DNA from: Scolanthus callimorphus
Lineage: Eukaryota > Cnidaria > Anthozoa > Actiniaria > Edwardsiidae
Assembly: GCA_033964015.1 (NCBI GenBank)
Contig: CM066921.1
Span: 23,293,355-23,357,354 of the forward strand
Length of the DNA: 64,000 nt
Direction: 5' to 3'
In this document: in pieces, positions 53,380 to 63,888 of the stretch
How positions within the stretch are numbered: the first letter of the stretch is position 1
How the letters are laid out: each line of letters opens with the position of its first letter
Program-made: the position numbers and the translations under genes
Notes under the pieces: generated by a model
What the model saw: the letters and a program-made list of their open reading frames with translations, nothing else
Database searches by the model: none
Told to the model about the DNA's origin: nothing

Positions 53380-55305
53380 GTCCACGTATCCCAGAGCTCG
53401 TCCGTGGCGGACCACTGTAGACCATTTGCGCTAAGTGACCCAAAGGAACGTGCATTCCAATCTCACTGTGATTATGATCACATTGACGCATGTGAAAGCT
53501 GTTCTTTATTATCCTCGACGTTAGAGAGTATCGATGCTGGCCTGTCTGCCCAGAGTCCAAATCTGTCCCTCATTACGAGAGAGGAGCTCAAATTCCGTGT
53601 CAAGCAAGCGAGGATCGCCATCCTTGCCTGGAAATCTCACCTGCTTCGCTCTGTTAATCAAGATGACGCCAGAGTGCAGCTATTGGGGGTGCTTGATGAG
53701 TCATCTGTACTGATCGTTCAGGATTGGGCGATGAAGTACTTGCCCAGGAAATACAGAGAGAGTCAAACCGATTGGTTTGGCAAGCGTGGGATCCCCTGGC
53801 ACCTGACCGTGGCCACCAGGCGGGAAGGAGAGGAGCTCCAGATGCTAACATATGCTCACATATTCAAGTCCTCGAATCAAGATAGCTCAGACGTAGTTGG
53901 TATCATTTCTGATGTGATCCGGCAGTTGAAGGCCACAATGCCGACACTCAAAACCGTCTACTATCGGCAAGACAATGCCGGATGTTATCACAGCGGGTCT
54001 ACTGTGCTGTGTGCTGCTGTCGTTGGCAACGAGGAAGGTATTAACATCAAGCGGCTAGATTTTTCTGACCCCCAAGGAGAAAGGCAGCTTGCGATCGCAA
54101 GGCAGCAACCATCAAGTCCCACATGAGGATTTATTTGAATTCCGGTCACGATATTGAGACGCCAGCTCAAATGCGAGACGCTATCCTCTCCTCTGGCGGG
54201 GTGCCAGCAGTTAACGTAACTTTGTGTGAGTCCGTTCACTACCCAGCAGGTCTATCCTCACTGAAGATTGACGGCATAAGTCACCTCAGCAATGTCGAAT
54301 ACGACGAGCACGGAGTTGTAGTCTGGAAGGCGTACAACATTGGCCTTGGAAAACGAATCCCCAAGGAGAAACTAAAGTTCCCATCCCCATCGCAGCTGCC
54401 GACACTCGTCGGAGTGAGTCGTTCTTTGTCATGCACGTTTGCGTCAGTAAAGGAAAGGCGGGCTAAGGCACCATCTCACGTGGACCCAGAAAGAGGTCGA
54501 CAAAGAAGAAGGGGAAACAAGACACGATCAGGCAATCTTCAGCTGTCCCGACGAGGGATGCGTCAGGACATTTCTGAGGTATTCATTTTTGCAACGGCAT
54601 CTTGACTGCGGAAGACATCAGCTCGCCCTTGAACGAAGTACTGTGTTTGACAGAGCTGCCATTGGGTATGCACAGAAGCTTGAGGGTCAGTCACAAGCCA
54701 TTCCCGAGTTGCGCACTGATTCTGACCGTCCAGCCTCGCGTAACACATTGGAGATGGGTTGGGCTCTCAAGGCCAGCACTACACAAAGACGTAGATTCGC
54801 GGAGAAACAGAAAATTTTCCTGACAGAGAAATTCATGCAAGGCGAGCGTTCAGGGAAAAAAATGGACCCTGCGTCAGTCGCACGTTCGATGATGACTTGT
54901 GTAGACGCCAATGGAAACCCCGTGTTCACCAGCGACGATTTCCTTACCGCCACTCAGATTGCTGGCTTCTTTTCAAGACTTGCTGCCAAGAAAAGCCTTC
55001 CTGGTGTAAATACAGATGATGAGCTTGATGAGGTGATAGGATGCGTCAATCATGAAGCTGCAATTCAGGAACTGACAAACGCGGTTGCCCGTGAACTTTT
55101 ACCAGCGCACCCAATCATGTGGGATGGGCGTAACCTGTGCCAAGTGTCCACCAATGGGAAGCTGGGAAAGTTGACAATCGCGCAACTACAAGACATATGT
55201 ATCGACTTGGATATCGCCGCTGATACAACCGCTAGAAGAAAGCAGCCATATGTTTCTAAAATCCAGGATTACTGTGAAATGTGCAGTTGTAAAATCCTAC
55301 AGTAG
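53380..55305 (+). pseudogene. Transposase-like gene, exon 4
   Basis: Acceptor TGATTGTAG. It opens VHVSQSSSVADHCRPFALSD, which continues exon 3 in phase 0. It contains the catalytic-like region described for the gene, then SHMRIYLNSGHDIETPAQM, a C2H2 finger, and a C-terminal helical part (SVARSMMTCVDANGNPVFTS, DDFLTATQIAGFFSRLAAKK). The stop is TAG at 55303. Two one-base shifts break the frame. Confidence 0.6.
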
Positions 55306-56034
55306 CCAGATAGAAATTGGCTATCGCCTAACAAAATCCCACACTCATTCCGTTGAGGGTCTCCGAGCGGGGTACCCAGCACAGTGAAAAAAATAGGGTG
55401 CAGTTAAATTTACAAATAAACAAAACTCTAGGGAGAGTAAACACAAATTGCGCCACCAAATAAAACACTTAGGGGAGCTTTCTGAATCCACATTTCCAGG
55501 GTAGTAGCTCAAGATAGGACCCTCGACAGGACGAGTTTACTGCCGTACCCAACAATGCTGAAACGCGCGAGGGTGTGACTTTCCCAGAGGTCCGGATTTC
55601 TAACGCAATAAAACTGAAATCAGGTTTGTGAGAAAATCTTAGACGGGAAGTGGAATCTTTTCCTGAAATGTTTATTATTTGACTAGACTATCTCGAGGAT
55701 AAAGTTTTTTATTTTTTGAGATTCATAACAATATTTAGTATCCTACACTCTAACGTCTTACGACCACGCCTCAGCCAGTAGATTTTCGTTATTCCGCATG
55801 AAAAAATCGCTGCCACTGCTTTCACTTGGGGCTGTTTTATTTTTATTTTATTGTTTTTACAAAATGACACAGGAATTTAGTGCGGACCGCGGACACGCGT
55901 CACTTTCTTATTTGTCATGAATGTCAGACAAAAAGACATGCCTGAATTTTTCACAGAGAGATATTTTAGGCCTCAGGATTTTCTAGATCAAGATAGAGTT
56001 CGAACATAGAAACAAATGATGTTTATGACAACAC
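55306..56034. other. 3' flank of the transposase-like gene
   Basis: It presumably includes the 3' UTR. There is no further ORF or repeat I can support before the right arm. Confidence 0.4.
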
Positions 56035-57050
56035 ACTGTTCCCTTCCAAGTGTGAGAAGAATGCGTGACAAACGTTAATTGACTTTGTATTGTTCAATGA
56101 GACGGTTGACTGCACTTTATATCCAGCTAGCTACGGAGAAATTGGAGAAATACCTCAGTCGTTTGAAATTACTCCTACAAAGTTTGATTTTGCAAACAAG
56201 TTGTTATTATGACAAACAAGCTGTACAAGAGTGAGCAGTGAGCGTGGGAAAAAAAACACCATCTGGAAGATTTTGTTTACCGAGAAAACTTATTCGCCAT
56301 GCCGGCGGCAAGAAAGCAAAAGTATAAATACGCAAATTTTACCCCGAAGTTTTTCTTCACAGCATCTCTAATAAATGGTAAGTTGTTAATCTTGCATGTG
56401 TCTGGCTTATTTGGTTATTCTTTCTGGTAAAGAGTGAGATTTCCCAGGATATTCCTTAGGAGATTGTTTACAGTTCCGCGAGAAAATTGTCATAATTAGG
56501 GTAAATTGCGTGTGCTCGTTCTTGTCTCAGATATGTTTTCCAAGAATAATCTGTATACCCGGGCTAAATATATCTCAAGTACTTGTTAGATTCCAAGTTT
56601 CAATAAATTCTGAATAATACCGCCGGTATTTTTCATTGTTTCAAAATAAAGTTAAATTTAAGATTTTCAAAATGTGAAATTTCGGCGTTCTTTGAGTGCT
56701 CGCCAAGAACTTAAAATGTTAGCTATAATTAAACATCTAGTTGCAAACAATCTTTGATACCTCTAAAATGAAATTATGATGCAAATAAATGCATGTTTTA
56801 TTTTGCGCCTTGGCGCGAGTTCCGTTATTTGACCATAGAATCGCAAGCGGTTTTAGTCATTTTTGAGCTTCACGACCCGGCGGTGGTTTTTCGAAATTTT
56901 CTCTAGATTGCTTTATTTTTTCAACATGAAAAATATATTACGTTTACTAGCATACCATAGGCTATCTCTGGATAAAATATGAAGGGGGTCCATCTTTCAA
57001 CCTTGTGCCACATTTTCACGAAGTCACTCGGTCCTTACAGAGAGTCGCTC
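56035..57050 (+). repeat. Right inverted arm
   Basis: It is the mirror copy of 49367-50335. It also has an extra stretch of about 65 bp near 56660-56725 absent from the left arm. Confidence 0.8.
56299..56377 (+). CDS. Small start exon in the right arm
   Basis: ATGCCGGCGGCAAGAAAG begins a 26-codon frame (MPAARKQKYKYANFTPKFFF, then TASLIN) ending at a donor (ATG/GTAAGTTG). It faces outward, away from the transposase-like gene. In the left arm the matching frame has two TAG codons. No partner exon is identified; it may be a promoter-proximal exon that the element carries, or chance. Confidence 0.35.
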
Positions 57051-57054
57051 TTAA

Positions 57055-57612
57055 GTAGTTGTCGTTAGCATAGAGGCGTCAGGCAAAGCAGGATTAGAAG
57101 GACCGCAGTCAACCTGCCAAAAAACATCATTATGGTGCACTTTGTTGAATTGTTATATTTATTATGTTATTGATTGATGTTTTTATTTGGTGTTTTTATT
57201 TCTGTAATTAGTGATCGCACAGAATTATTATTTGTTGTTGCACTTGTTTAGCTTTGTGTTTGGATTTTATTTATTGTTGATTAAAAATAGAATTTATTAC
57301 ACAAGGGGGAATAAATGTATTTATGTTCAGAAAGTTGTGGTTACAATATGTGCCCCAGGGGGGTGATGACAAATCGACAGCAAGCTACGTCATACTATGG
57401 CGGGGATCGGTCACGTGACCCTTCCTCTCAAGCTCAGCGCTCGAACAAACAAACACGCCATTTTGCTTTGCAAGGCTTTACATTTAGTATCTGGCGAATC
57501 CAGCGCAATCAAGTGACAAGATATACTTCCAAGTTGAGTATATTATCTTGTCTACTATCTTTACTTAATATTTTGCCATCTTAGAGGCAGCGGAGAGCGC
57601 GATGACAAAAAT
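57055..57612. other. Region upstream of the SGNH ORF
   Basis: It is T-rich (57140-57300), then more mixed. GGTCACGTGACC at about 57409 is a palindromic CACGTG (E-box-like) site upstream of the ORF. A promoter here is plausible but unproven. Confidence 0.3.
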
Positions 57613-58197
57613 ATGAACCAGCATCGGATTCGGCCTCGGGCGCTGATTTTGGGCGACTCCTTTGTGAAACGGCTACAGGAGTTCGCTCGCACTGCCCCAG
57701 GAGAGCGCTTCAATGAATCAATGAGACTTTCGAATGTCTGTAGAGTAAAATTTCATGGCAATGGCGGACGGACAGTCGACAAAATCCAGCGAGTGGACCT
57801 ACGAACAGTCCGTAATTTAAGGCCAAACATCGTCATTCTGCAAGTCGGATCGAACGACTTGTGCGACCCCAACTGTACGCCAAGACAAATCTGTGTAAAA
57901 ATTATGGAGCTATGCGAGAGGCTATATTCACAATACGGCGTAGAAAGCATAGCAGTTTGCCAGGTGGTGCACAGAAGAGCAAAACCATTCCCGGCTTATA
58001 ACCAAATAGTCGATGAACTGAACAACCATTTACATGATGCCGCCCAAGGCGTACATCACGTTAAATTTTGGCCTCACCTAGGTCTGAACCGCCCAACAAT
58101 TAACATTTACACACGGGATGGAATACATTTGAATAACATTGGAAACAAAGCCCTATTCAAAAGCTATAGAGGGGCCATTTTATCGACCCTTTGGTAA
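57613..58197 (+). CDS. SGNH-hydrolase-like protein
   Basis: A 194-codon uninterrupted ORF starts MNQHRIRPRALILGDSFVKR. Block I is ILGDSF (catalytic Ser). Block II Gly is in FHGNGGRTVDK. Block III is VILQVGSNDL (G-x-N-D). Block V is YTRDGIHLNNIG (D-x-x-H-L-N). All four SGNH/GDSL-esterase positions are present at the usual spacing, so the fold and active site look complete. There is no signal peptide. Such short single-exon SGNH ORFs are common in repeat-rich cnidarian DNA, and esterase domains occur in ORF1 of CR1-type elements, so it may be transposon-borne. Its substrate is unknown. In contrast to its neighbours, it carries no frameshift. Confidence 0.75.
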   Translation: MNQHRIRPRALILGDSFVKRLQEFARTAPGERFNESMRLSNVCRVKFHGNGGRTVDKIQRVDLRTVRNLRPNIVILQVGSNDLCDPNCTPRQICVKIMELCERLYSQYGVESIAVCQVVHRRAKPFPAYNQIVDELNNHLHDAAQGVHHVKFWPHLGLNRPTINIYTRDGIHLNNIGNKALFKSYRGAILSTLW

Positions 58198-58575
58198 GGG
58201 AAAGTTCCCCGATGACTAAAGGAAAATATATGTGTTGATGCGACATGCCTGAATTTGTGCTAAAACTGTCTTTTCGGTATACGCAGTTGCAGTTTTTGGT
58301 CATCTACCACTTACTTTATTGGTTATCGTCACCGTATTATTGCGGCAGCCACTTAGGTGTGTTGCCATCGGTGTCATAGTCACGCAAGTGGAAAAACCAT
58401 ACCTGCCAGATAATAGTTGTGGGGCTAACATGTTCCCCCAACCTTCTTAAGCCAGGCGTTAAAAGCTGTCCAAGGGCTAGTAGCTCGGCACCAAGTTTAC
58501 CCAGTCATTCCTGACTGAGCCGTCGGGGCCACTACACCCGATAGTTACAGCTCGGTTACCTGGTCTTCCCCTTAG
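58198..58575. other. Spacer between SGNH ORF and L1-type tail
   Basis: No gene recognised. It may contain the 3' UTR of the SGNH ORF and the pre-insertion target of the LINE. Confidence 0.4.
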
Positions 58576-58980
58576 TTTTTTTTTTTTTTTTTTTTTAATA
58601 ATATTTTATTTTTTTATATATAGATTGCATACATATTGTAATTTGTGAAAATAAATAAAGAGATGAAACTAAAGACCCAAAAAAAAAAGAAGAATAACAA
58701 TAACATACAAGCACCCCCCCCCCCCCCCGCACCATCCCACCCAAACAAAAACTAAAAACGCCTATGCTCACGCCCTACAAAGAATTTTGATAATCAAAGT
58801 ATTTTTTGCCATTTTGCACAGTGCTTCTCTAGAGTGCCATTTTGGTTTGCAATGAAATGTTCGATTTGCTGAAGGTATTTCATTCTCTTCAGAAAAATGT
58901 CAAAGTTTGGCTTGATCCCACTGAGACGGCATTTAAAAACAACACTCTTAGCAACAAGGATAATAAAATTGAGTAGTTGA

Positions 58981-61077
58981 TTATTCGTTTTTTTCCCAGA
59001 TACCCAGAATGATCGTACTTTCTTTGAATACCGCGCCTTCGTATATGCCATAATGATCTAACCACGTCATCAGACGCGACCAAAAGGTTGTAGTGTAAGA
59101 ACAGTGGCAGAAAATGTGCTCAGGCGTTTCCTCCGTAGCTTGACAAAAAGTACACAAGGGAGAGGCTACAATCTTCATTTTACAAAGTATCTTGTTTGTG
59201 TAGAGGATTCGATGCAGTATTTTATATTGAAATGCTCTTAACGAAGGCACAAGATATATGGCTGCCCAATCGAGATTTTCATCGGGGTATTGTGCCTTGT
59301 AGCGTAAAGCAGCAGTTGGGACTATTGATTTCATATTGACAAAATGTTTACAGATAAGCCGAGCAGTAAAGCAATCGCTAGAGACTTCTTCACCGTTTAG
59401 ACAAATTGTTGGATGGATGCCTGGAGTCGTGGATTCAACTTCGGGGTTGGGATTAGAAGATTTTAAAGATTGCTTCCACTCTTTAGGGATTGCATGATAT
59501 ATACTAACAAGGTAAAGGTAATCGGCAGCAGAAAAATTTTCATAGACATTGGTGAAGTACTGAAATTCACGGAGGGCTCCTTCGATGGAAAGAATGGCGC
59601 CGAGTTTAAAAATCCCCATGGTAACCAGTTTTCGATTATAGCATGGGCGGCCTGCGATGAGAATATTTCTATTATTCCAGATTATAATATTTATCAATTT
59701 TTCAACCGATAATTCCTGCAAAATAGGTTTCTGTTTAGACCAGTAAAATAAGCATTCTTTGTAAAAAGGCGGAATAAAGAAAGAGAGTGCTGAAGTGTCA
59801 AAGTTGCAGCGTAATAGAAGAGTCCCCCCAACCGGGTTCAGATATTGGAACATAATATGTTTCCATGGGGCGGGGCTTTCGTCACACAATCTTTTGACAC
59901 ACAGAACTCGTTGCGCCCTAATTATCGAGTCCAAATCCGGCATTTTTAAGCCACCTTTTTCTAAATCAGAAATCAAAACTGAGCGTTTAACTTTATCAGG
60001 CCCGTTCCAGACAAAATTGTACATTATTTTGTTTGCCTCAGCAACTATCTCCTTTGGGATGGGGATCAGGGAGGCTCGATACGTAAATTTGGAGATCGCT
60101 AAAGATTTAATGACCTGGATTTTGCCAATCAGCGAGAGATTTCTCCATTTCCACATATTCAGGCATTTTTTCAATGAATTTAGAAGTGCTTCAAAGTTAA
60201 GTTTCATTTTAGCTTTTTTATCGTAAGTGAAGTGGATACCAAGGATTTTGATTGGTTTATTGATTTTCTGGATGCCAAGTTCAATAGACGGCGGCGAAAG
60301 AGCGAACTCGCCAAGCCACATGGCTTCAGTCTTGGAATTATTTACTTTAAGGCCTGAGCAAAGACTGAACATACTTAGAAGACGGCAAAGATTAAAGTAA
60401 GAAATATGGTCTTCCAGGAATACCGTAAGATCATCAGCAAAAAAGGAAAACTTAATTTGTGTATCACCTACTTGGATACCCCTAATGTCCTCACTATTCC
60501 TAATTTTTGATGCCAACAGCTCAAGTGCTATAATAAAAAGATAGGGAGCTAGCGGATCACCTTGGCGGATACCAGATTTCATCGGAAAATAGCCAGTGAA
60601 AGAGTTGTTGTTCATCACACAGCTGGATAAATTACAATAATATGTTTGGACCCATTCAATAAAAGACGGGCCAAAATTGAATTTTTCGAGGGCAGCGAAA
60701 AGGAAATCGTGATTTAGAGAGTCAAAGGCTTTTTCGAAGTCGATAGCTACCAGGAGGCCAGGGATGTTATAATGTTCGGTAAAGTCAATGATATCGTCTA
60801 CCAGTCTGACTGCATCAAAGATTGAACGACCTTTAACGTAAGCGTGCTGGTCTGAATTTATTATAACCGGGAGCACAGCTTGCAGCCTAGTAGCCAAAGC
60901 CTTAGAGCCGATTTTTGCATCAACATTGATCAAAGAAATGGGCCTCCAATTATTGAGAACGAGTCTGTCTTTATCCTTTTTTTCAATTAATTTGATGATT
61001 GCTTGCTTCTGAGTATTTGAAGGCTCACCGTGCAGGTACGAGTAATTGAGTGAACAAACCAAAATATTTCCTAACAA
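58981..61077 (-). pseudogene. L1-type ORF2, reverse transcriptase and C-terminal finger
   Basis: A 698-codon open frame. RT motifs are NWRPISLINVDAKIGSKAL, LLVAIDFEKAFDSLNHDFL (first Asp), SGIRQGDPLAPYLFIIALEL and KFSFFADDLTVFLED (FADD). Then come KILGIHFTYDKKAK, GGLKMPDLDS, and a C-terminal zf-RVT segment LQ-like RILYTNKILCKMK and LCTFCQATEETPEHIFCHC (C-x2-C...H-x3-C). The enzyme performs target-primed reverse transcription. The frame joins the upstream part after adding one T near 61081. Confidence 0.85.
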
Positions 61078-61906
61078 AGGCCAAAAACTTTATAAAATTC
61101 CACAGGTATCCCGTCGTTCCCAGGAGATTTATTGTTTTCCATTGCTAGCAAAGCGCTCCTACATTCATTTAGAGAAAGCTCACCTTCACAATGACTCCTT
61201 AATTCATCTGTTAAGCGAGGGACATTACTTTGATTAACAAAGGGGTTTTCGCTAATTAGGTTAACACGGTCTCCTTTGTATAGCGAAGAATAGAAAGATT
61301 CAATATGAGAGAGAATTTTCGTGGGATCGTGAATGGTGGTGTCGTTGCTCAATCGTAATTTACGCACGCATGATCTCCGAATGTTGGCGTTTTCGAGATT
61401 CAAAAAGTATTTATTGCATTTCTCTCCTTGTTCGTACCACGTAGCGCGCGATCGTATGATAGAACCCTGTACTGAATAATCGTGTAACCGTTCATACTCA
61501 AGTTTGACTGCTTCAAGCTCGGCTAAATCCTGATCTAAGGAATTTGCATCACATTTTTTCTCTAAAGAATGTAGTTTAGTGTAGACGTCGTGAAGCTCTA
61601 ATCTTCTTTCTCGCGCTCTGGCTTTACTGAAGCGCATAGAAACTTGTCTAATCCTATATTTTATTAGATCCCAAAGAACCCTCGGGTCTTCGACATCTTC
61701 AAATTCGGAAAGCCACGTAGGGTAGGACTGGTTAATGAGATTGTGATAGCTCCCATCTTCGAGCAGACTGCAGTTTAATTTCCAATAAGAAGAACCGTGT
61801 AGATGACAGGGGGTGCTATCGAATTTTAGAGTTATGGCCGAATGATCAGATTTTATTGAGGGAACAATGTCAACGTGTTCTATATCTTCTTGAAGTTCAC
61901 TCCCTA
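61071..61906 (-). pseudogene. L1-type ORF2, linker and RT start
   Basis: It continues from the endonuclease after the first frameshift: SYWKLNCSLLEDGSYHNLIN, then MRFSKARARERRLELHDVYT, WYEQGEKCNKYFLNLE (the conserved E-x2-x-K-x-F-x-x-L block before RT) and ENNKSPGNDGIPVEFYKVF. The frame ends at a TTTTTGG where one more T would keep it open into the next part. Confidence 0.75.
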
Positions 61907-62548
61907 TTAACCAAAATCAAGCCTCCTTTGGATGAAAGGCTTTCTCTGTCGCCATGTAAAGCGACGCGTCTCTGGACTTCTCAATCGCCAAATATCACAC
62001 AAATCATGGGCTAAAATCATGTCGTTTACGAGGTTAACTGCTTTTTTCAGACGCGGAGAGCCTCCATCACAGTCAAGATCTAAATCTCGGCAAAGATTGA
62101 AGTCTCCACCAATTAAAAGTTTATTCTGCGGGGAGATACTCAATTCATTTGCTATTATTTCATTTAATCTGGTAAAAAACTTGACTTGTGGATCTTGCTT
62201 ATCCGGAGAATATAAATTAACCAACAAAAAAGGGGTGTCCTGAATATTAACGTCAAGTATAACAAAACCACCCGACGTATCAATATTTATTCGATTTACT
62301 TTAAAATCGAAATTTTTTTTAACGAGAATCATTGTTCCTTTACTAAAACAAGTGCCGTGTGAAAAAAAGATTTCGCCCTCCCATTCCTTTCGCCAAAGAG
62401 CTTCATCGTTTGAAGAGCTATGTGATTCCTGAATAAAACATATATCCGACTTATGGCGTTTGAGCCACAGGAATAGCGAGTTTCGCTTAGATTTGTCACG
62501 AAGGCCGCGAGCATTCAAAGAAAGCAAATTAAACTGTATATTATTCAT
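61907..62548 (-). pseudogene. L1-type ORF2, endonuclease part
   Basis: Starts MNNIQFNLLSLNARGLRDKS. Apurinic-type endonuclease motifs are LNARGL (N), CFIQESHSS (E), LLVNLYSPDK, LLIGGDFNLCRD (D-x-N) and RRLDF. The frame then ends, but reading one base over gives WLIGSELQEDIEHVDIVPS followed by IKSDHSAITLKF (S-D-H). A single T missing from GATTTTGG near 61912 explains it. The ORF2 start overlaps a hydrophobic frame (62828-62541) that I regard as spurious. Confidence 0.8.
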
Positions 62549-63048
62549 GAAACGTTAAATAGAAAACAACAACAGCAACAACATATGAAGAACTTACCTC
62601 TAGAGAAGCACTGTAGCTAACATGGCTTAGATAAGTAAAGAAAGCAGAATTTATCATATAGTAACGGAGCATAGGCGTGCACGAAACTGAAAGAACTTCG
62701 ATTAATAGTCGGCTTGGATCTAAGGAAAGTAAAGTAGCGCTAATGTAAAAACAAAACAACATTAGTAAAGCCCATAAAAGAGCCTGAAAGAGATTTGATT
62801 TCGCCCTGCTAGAATGCGGTAACTGCATGCCAGCGCGAACACCAGGAAGAAAAAGGCCTTTGTTCGGACGGTCCCGCTTGATATAACAACTATGTGGTTG
62901 TGAACTACGAAAATTAACAATGGTAGTTGTTAGAAGAAAGACCTAGCTTTTGCATATTTAAGTACCCTGAATTTGAAACACAGAGAGAATGTTATACTCT
63001 AAGAAAAAAAGATCGAGCAAAAGAAAAAATCGTATTTATAAATGAGAA

Positions 63049-63888
63049 CTAAGATGTTGGATTGAATAGCTTATTGTTAATAAATAGTTTATCAGGATAT
63101 GCCCGACTGAAATGAGCTGCTTGGCCTTGTTGTTTTGCCTCCTTGAGAAACGGAACAAGGGCTTTCCTTCGATTAACTATAGTTTTAGGAAAGTCTGGAG
63201 AGAGACCCATCCCAGTTTTGGCAAAACGACCAGCCCTTTCGAAGACTGATTCCCTATCGGGATACCGCAAAAAGCGAGCAATTATTTGGCGGGGCTTTTC
63301 TTGATCTGCACTGAATTTGCCAATGCGATGCACTCGCTGAAACTCTATCTGATCGGCGTCCTCCAAACCCAGCTTCTCCTCTAAAAGACTTCGCAGCACT
63401 TCTTCGGTGTCCTCTTTCCCGTCGGCAGCTTCCGGAATGTTGTAGAACCGCAGGTTCTCTCGGCGGGTGTAGACCTCGTGGTATAGGATTTGCTGTTGTA
63501 GCTCGTGGTCACTTTTAGCAGCCTTTTGTTCAGCAGACTGAAGCGAGTTTTTTAAACTCTCTATCTCGGCATTCATAAACTGAAGCCCCGACTCAAGATC
63601 GTTAATTTTGTTCGTAGTAACTTTGACAGATCCCTCTATAGAGATAACTTTTCCTTGTAACTCGTGGATCGACCTCTCAAAGCTGCCCATTCTCGAGTCA
63701 ATGCTGTCGAGACGCTCGATGATCTTGTCCAACTTCGAGGAGACATCGGCCATATTGCTCTCGACAAGAGTGAACTCTTCTTCTCCACTATACAATGCAA
63801 CCCTAGAGCGCTTGTCTTCCGGACTGGGGATACTGTCACTTGAGCTTTTCCTCGATTTCCTTTTAATCGTTTCAACAAGTAGCTCCAT
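63049..63888 (-). CDS. L1-type ORF1 protein (coiled coil, RRM-like)
   Basis: 279 codons, uninterrupted. A basic N-terminus (ETIKRKSRKSSSDSIPS) is followed by a heptad-rich coiled coil (about residues 47-135, KLDKIIERLDSIDSRMGSFE and on). Then the RRM-like domain starts YTRRENLRFYNIPE, contains IEFQRVHRIG and KPRQIIARFLRY, and the C-terminal domain has GMGLSPDFPKTIVNRRKAL and AYPDKLFINNKLF. The order coiled coil, RRM, CTD is that of L1 ORF1p, a trimeric RNA-binding chaperone of the retrotransposon particle. Confidence 0.8.
   Translation of the reverse strand: MELLVETIKRKSRKSSSDSIPSPEDKRSRVALYSGEEEFTLVESNMADVSSKLDKIIERLDSIDSRMGSFERSIHELQGKVISIEGSVKVTTNKINDLESGLQFMNAEIESLKNSLQSAEQKAAKSDHELQQQILYHEVYTRRENLRFYNIPEAADGKEDTEEVLRSLLEEKLGLEDADQIEFQRVHRIGKFSADQEKPRQIIARFLRYPDRESVFERAGRFAKTGMGLSPDFPKTIVNRRKALVPFLKEAKQQGQAAHFSRAYPDKLFINNKLFNPTS

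Larger units (their letters stand above)
50578..55305 (+). pseudogene. Four-exon transposase-like gene (DDE-like, zinc fingers)
   Basis: Exons are 50578-50986, 51124-51227, 51794-52832 and 53380-55305; all introns are GT-AG and phases match. Exon 1-2 code zinc-binding-like segments (DMFICPAHRSSLGIGWRR, then GICSECKSSLG). Exon 4 has VQDWAMKYLPRKYRESQTDW, HLTVATRR, KTVYYRQDNAGCYHSGS and LDFSDPQG followed, one frame over, by AACDRKAA. Three separated acidic positions in an alpha/beta context resemble an RNase H-fold DDE transposase. The C-terminal part has a C2H2 finger (CPDEGC...RHLDCGRH). Single-base shifts occur near 52518, 52800, 54090 and 54490. The full product would be about 1160 residues. 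The family is multi-copy in corals as I recall it, without an assigned function. Confidence 0.65.
49367..57050 (+). mobile_element. Candidate 7.7-kb DNA transposon with about 1-kb inverted arms
   Basis: The sequence at 49367-50335 recurs inverted at 56035-57050, with high identity, one insertion of about 65 bp in the right arm, and small indels. The outer ends are GAGCGACTCTCTGTA and its complement, each next to TTAA (49363-49366, 57051-57054). The interior holds one four-exon transposase-like gene on the plus strand. TIR plus a duplicated TTAA plus an internal transposase-like gene is the signature of a cut-and-paste element. Alternative: two inverted copies of another repeat that happen to flank the gene. 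Weak similarity just outside the TTAA (TAGTTGTC on both sides) leaves the exact boundary open. Confidence 0.6.

Noticed and set aside
49363..57054. Assigning the TTAA-flanked element to piggyBac or Kolobok
   Set aside because: Only the 4-bp target fits. The termini and protein motifs do not match what I know of either, and a TTAA pair can occur by chance.
57315..57584. 89-codon ORF upstream of the SGNH gene
   Set aside because: No domain, runs through a likely promoter region, and ends just before the SGNH start.
62541..62828. 95-codon hydrophobic minus-strand ORF between L1 ORF1 and ORF2
   Set aside because: It overlaps the ORF2 start, lies in the inter-ORF region, and has no known counterpart in L1 elements; most likely chance.
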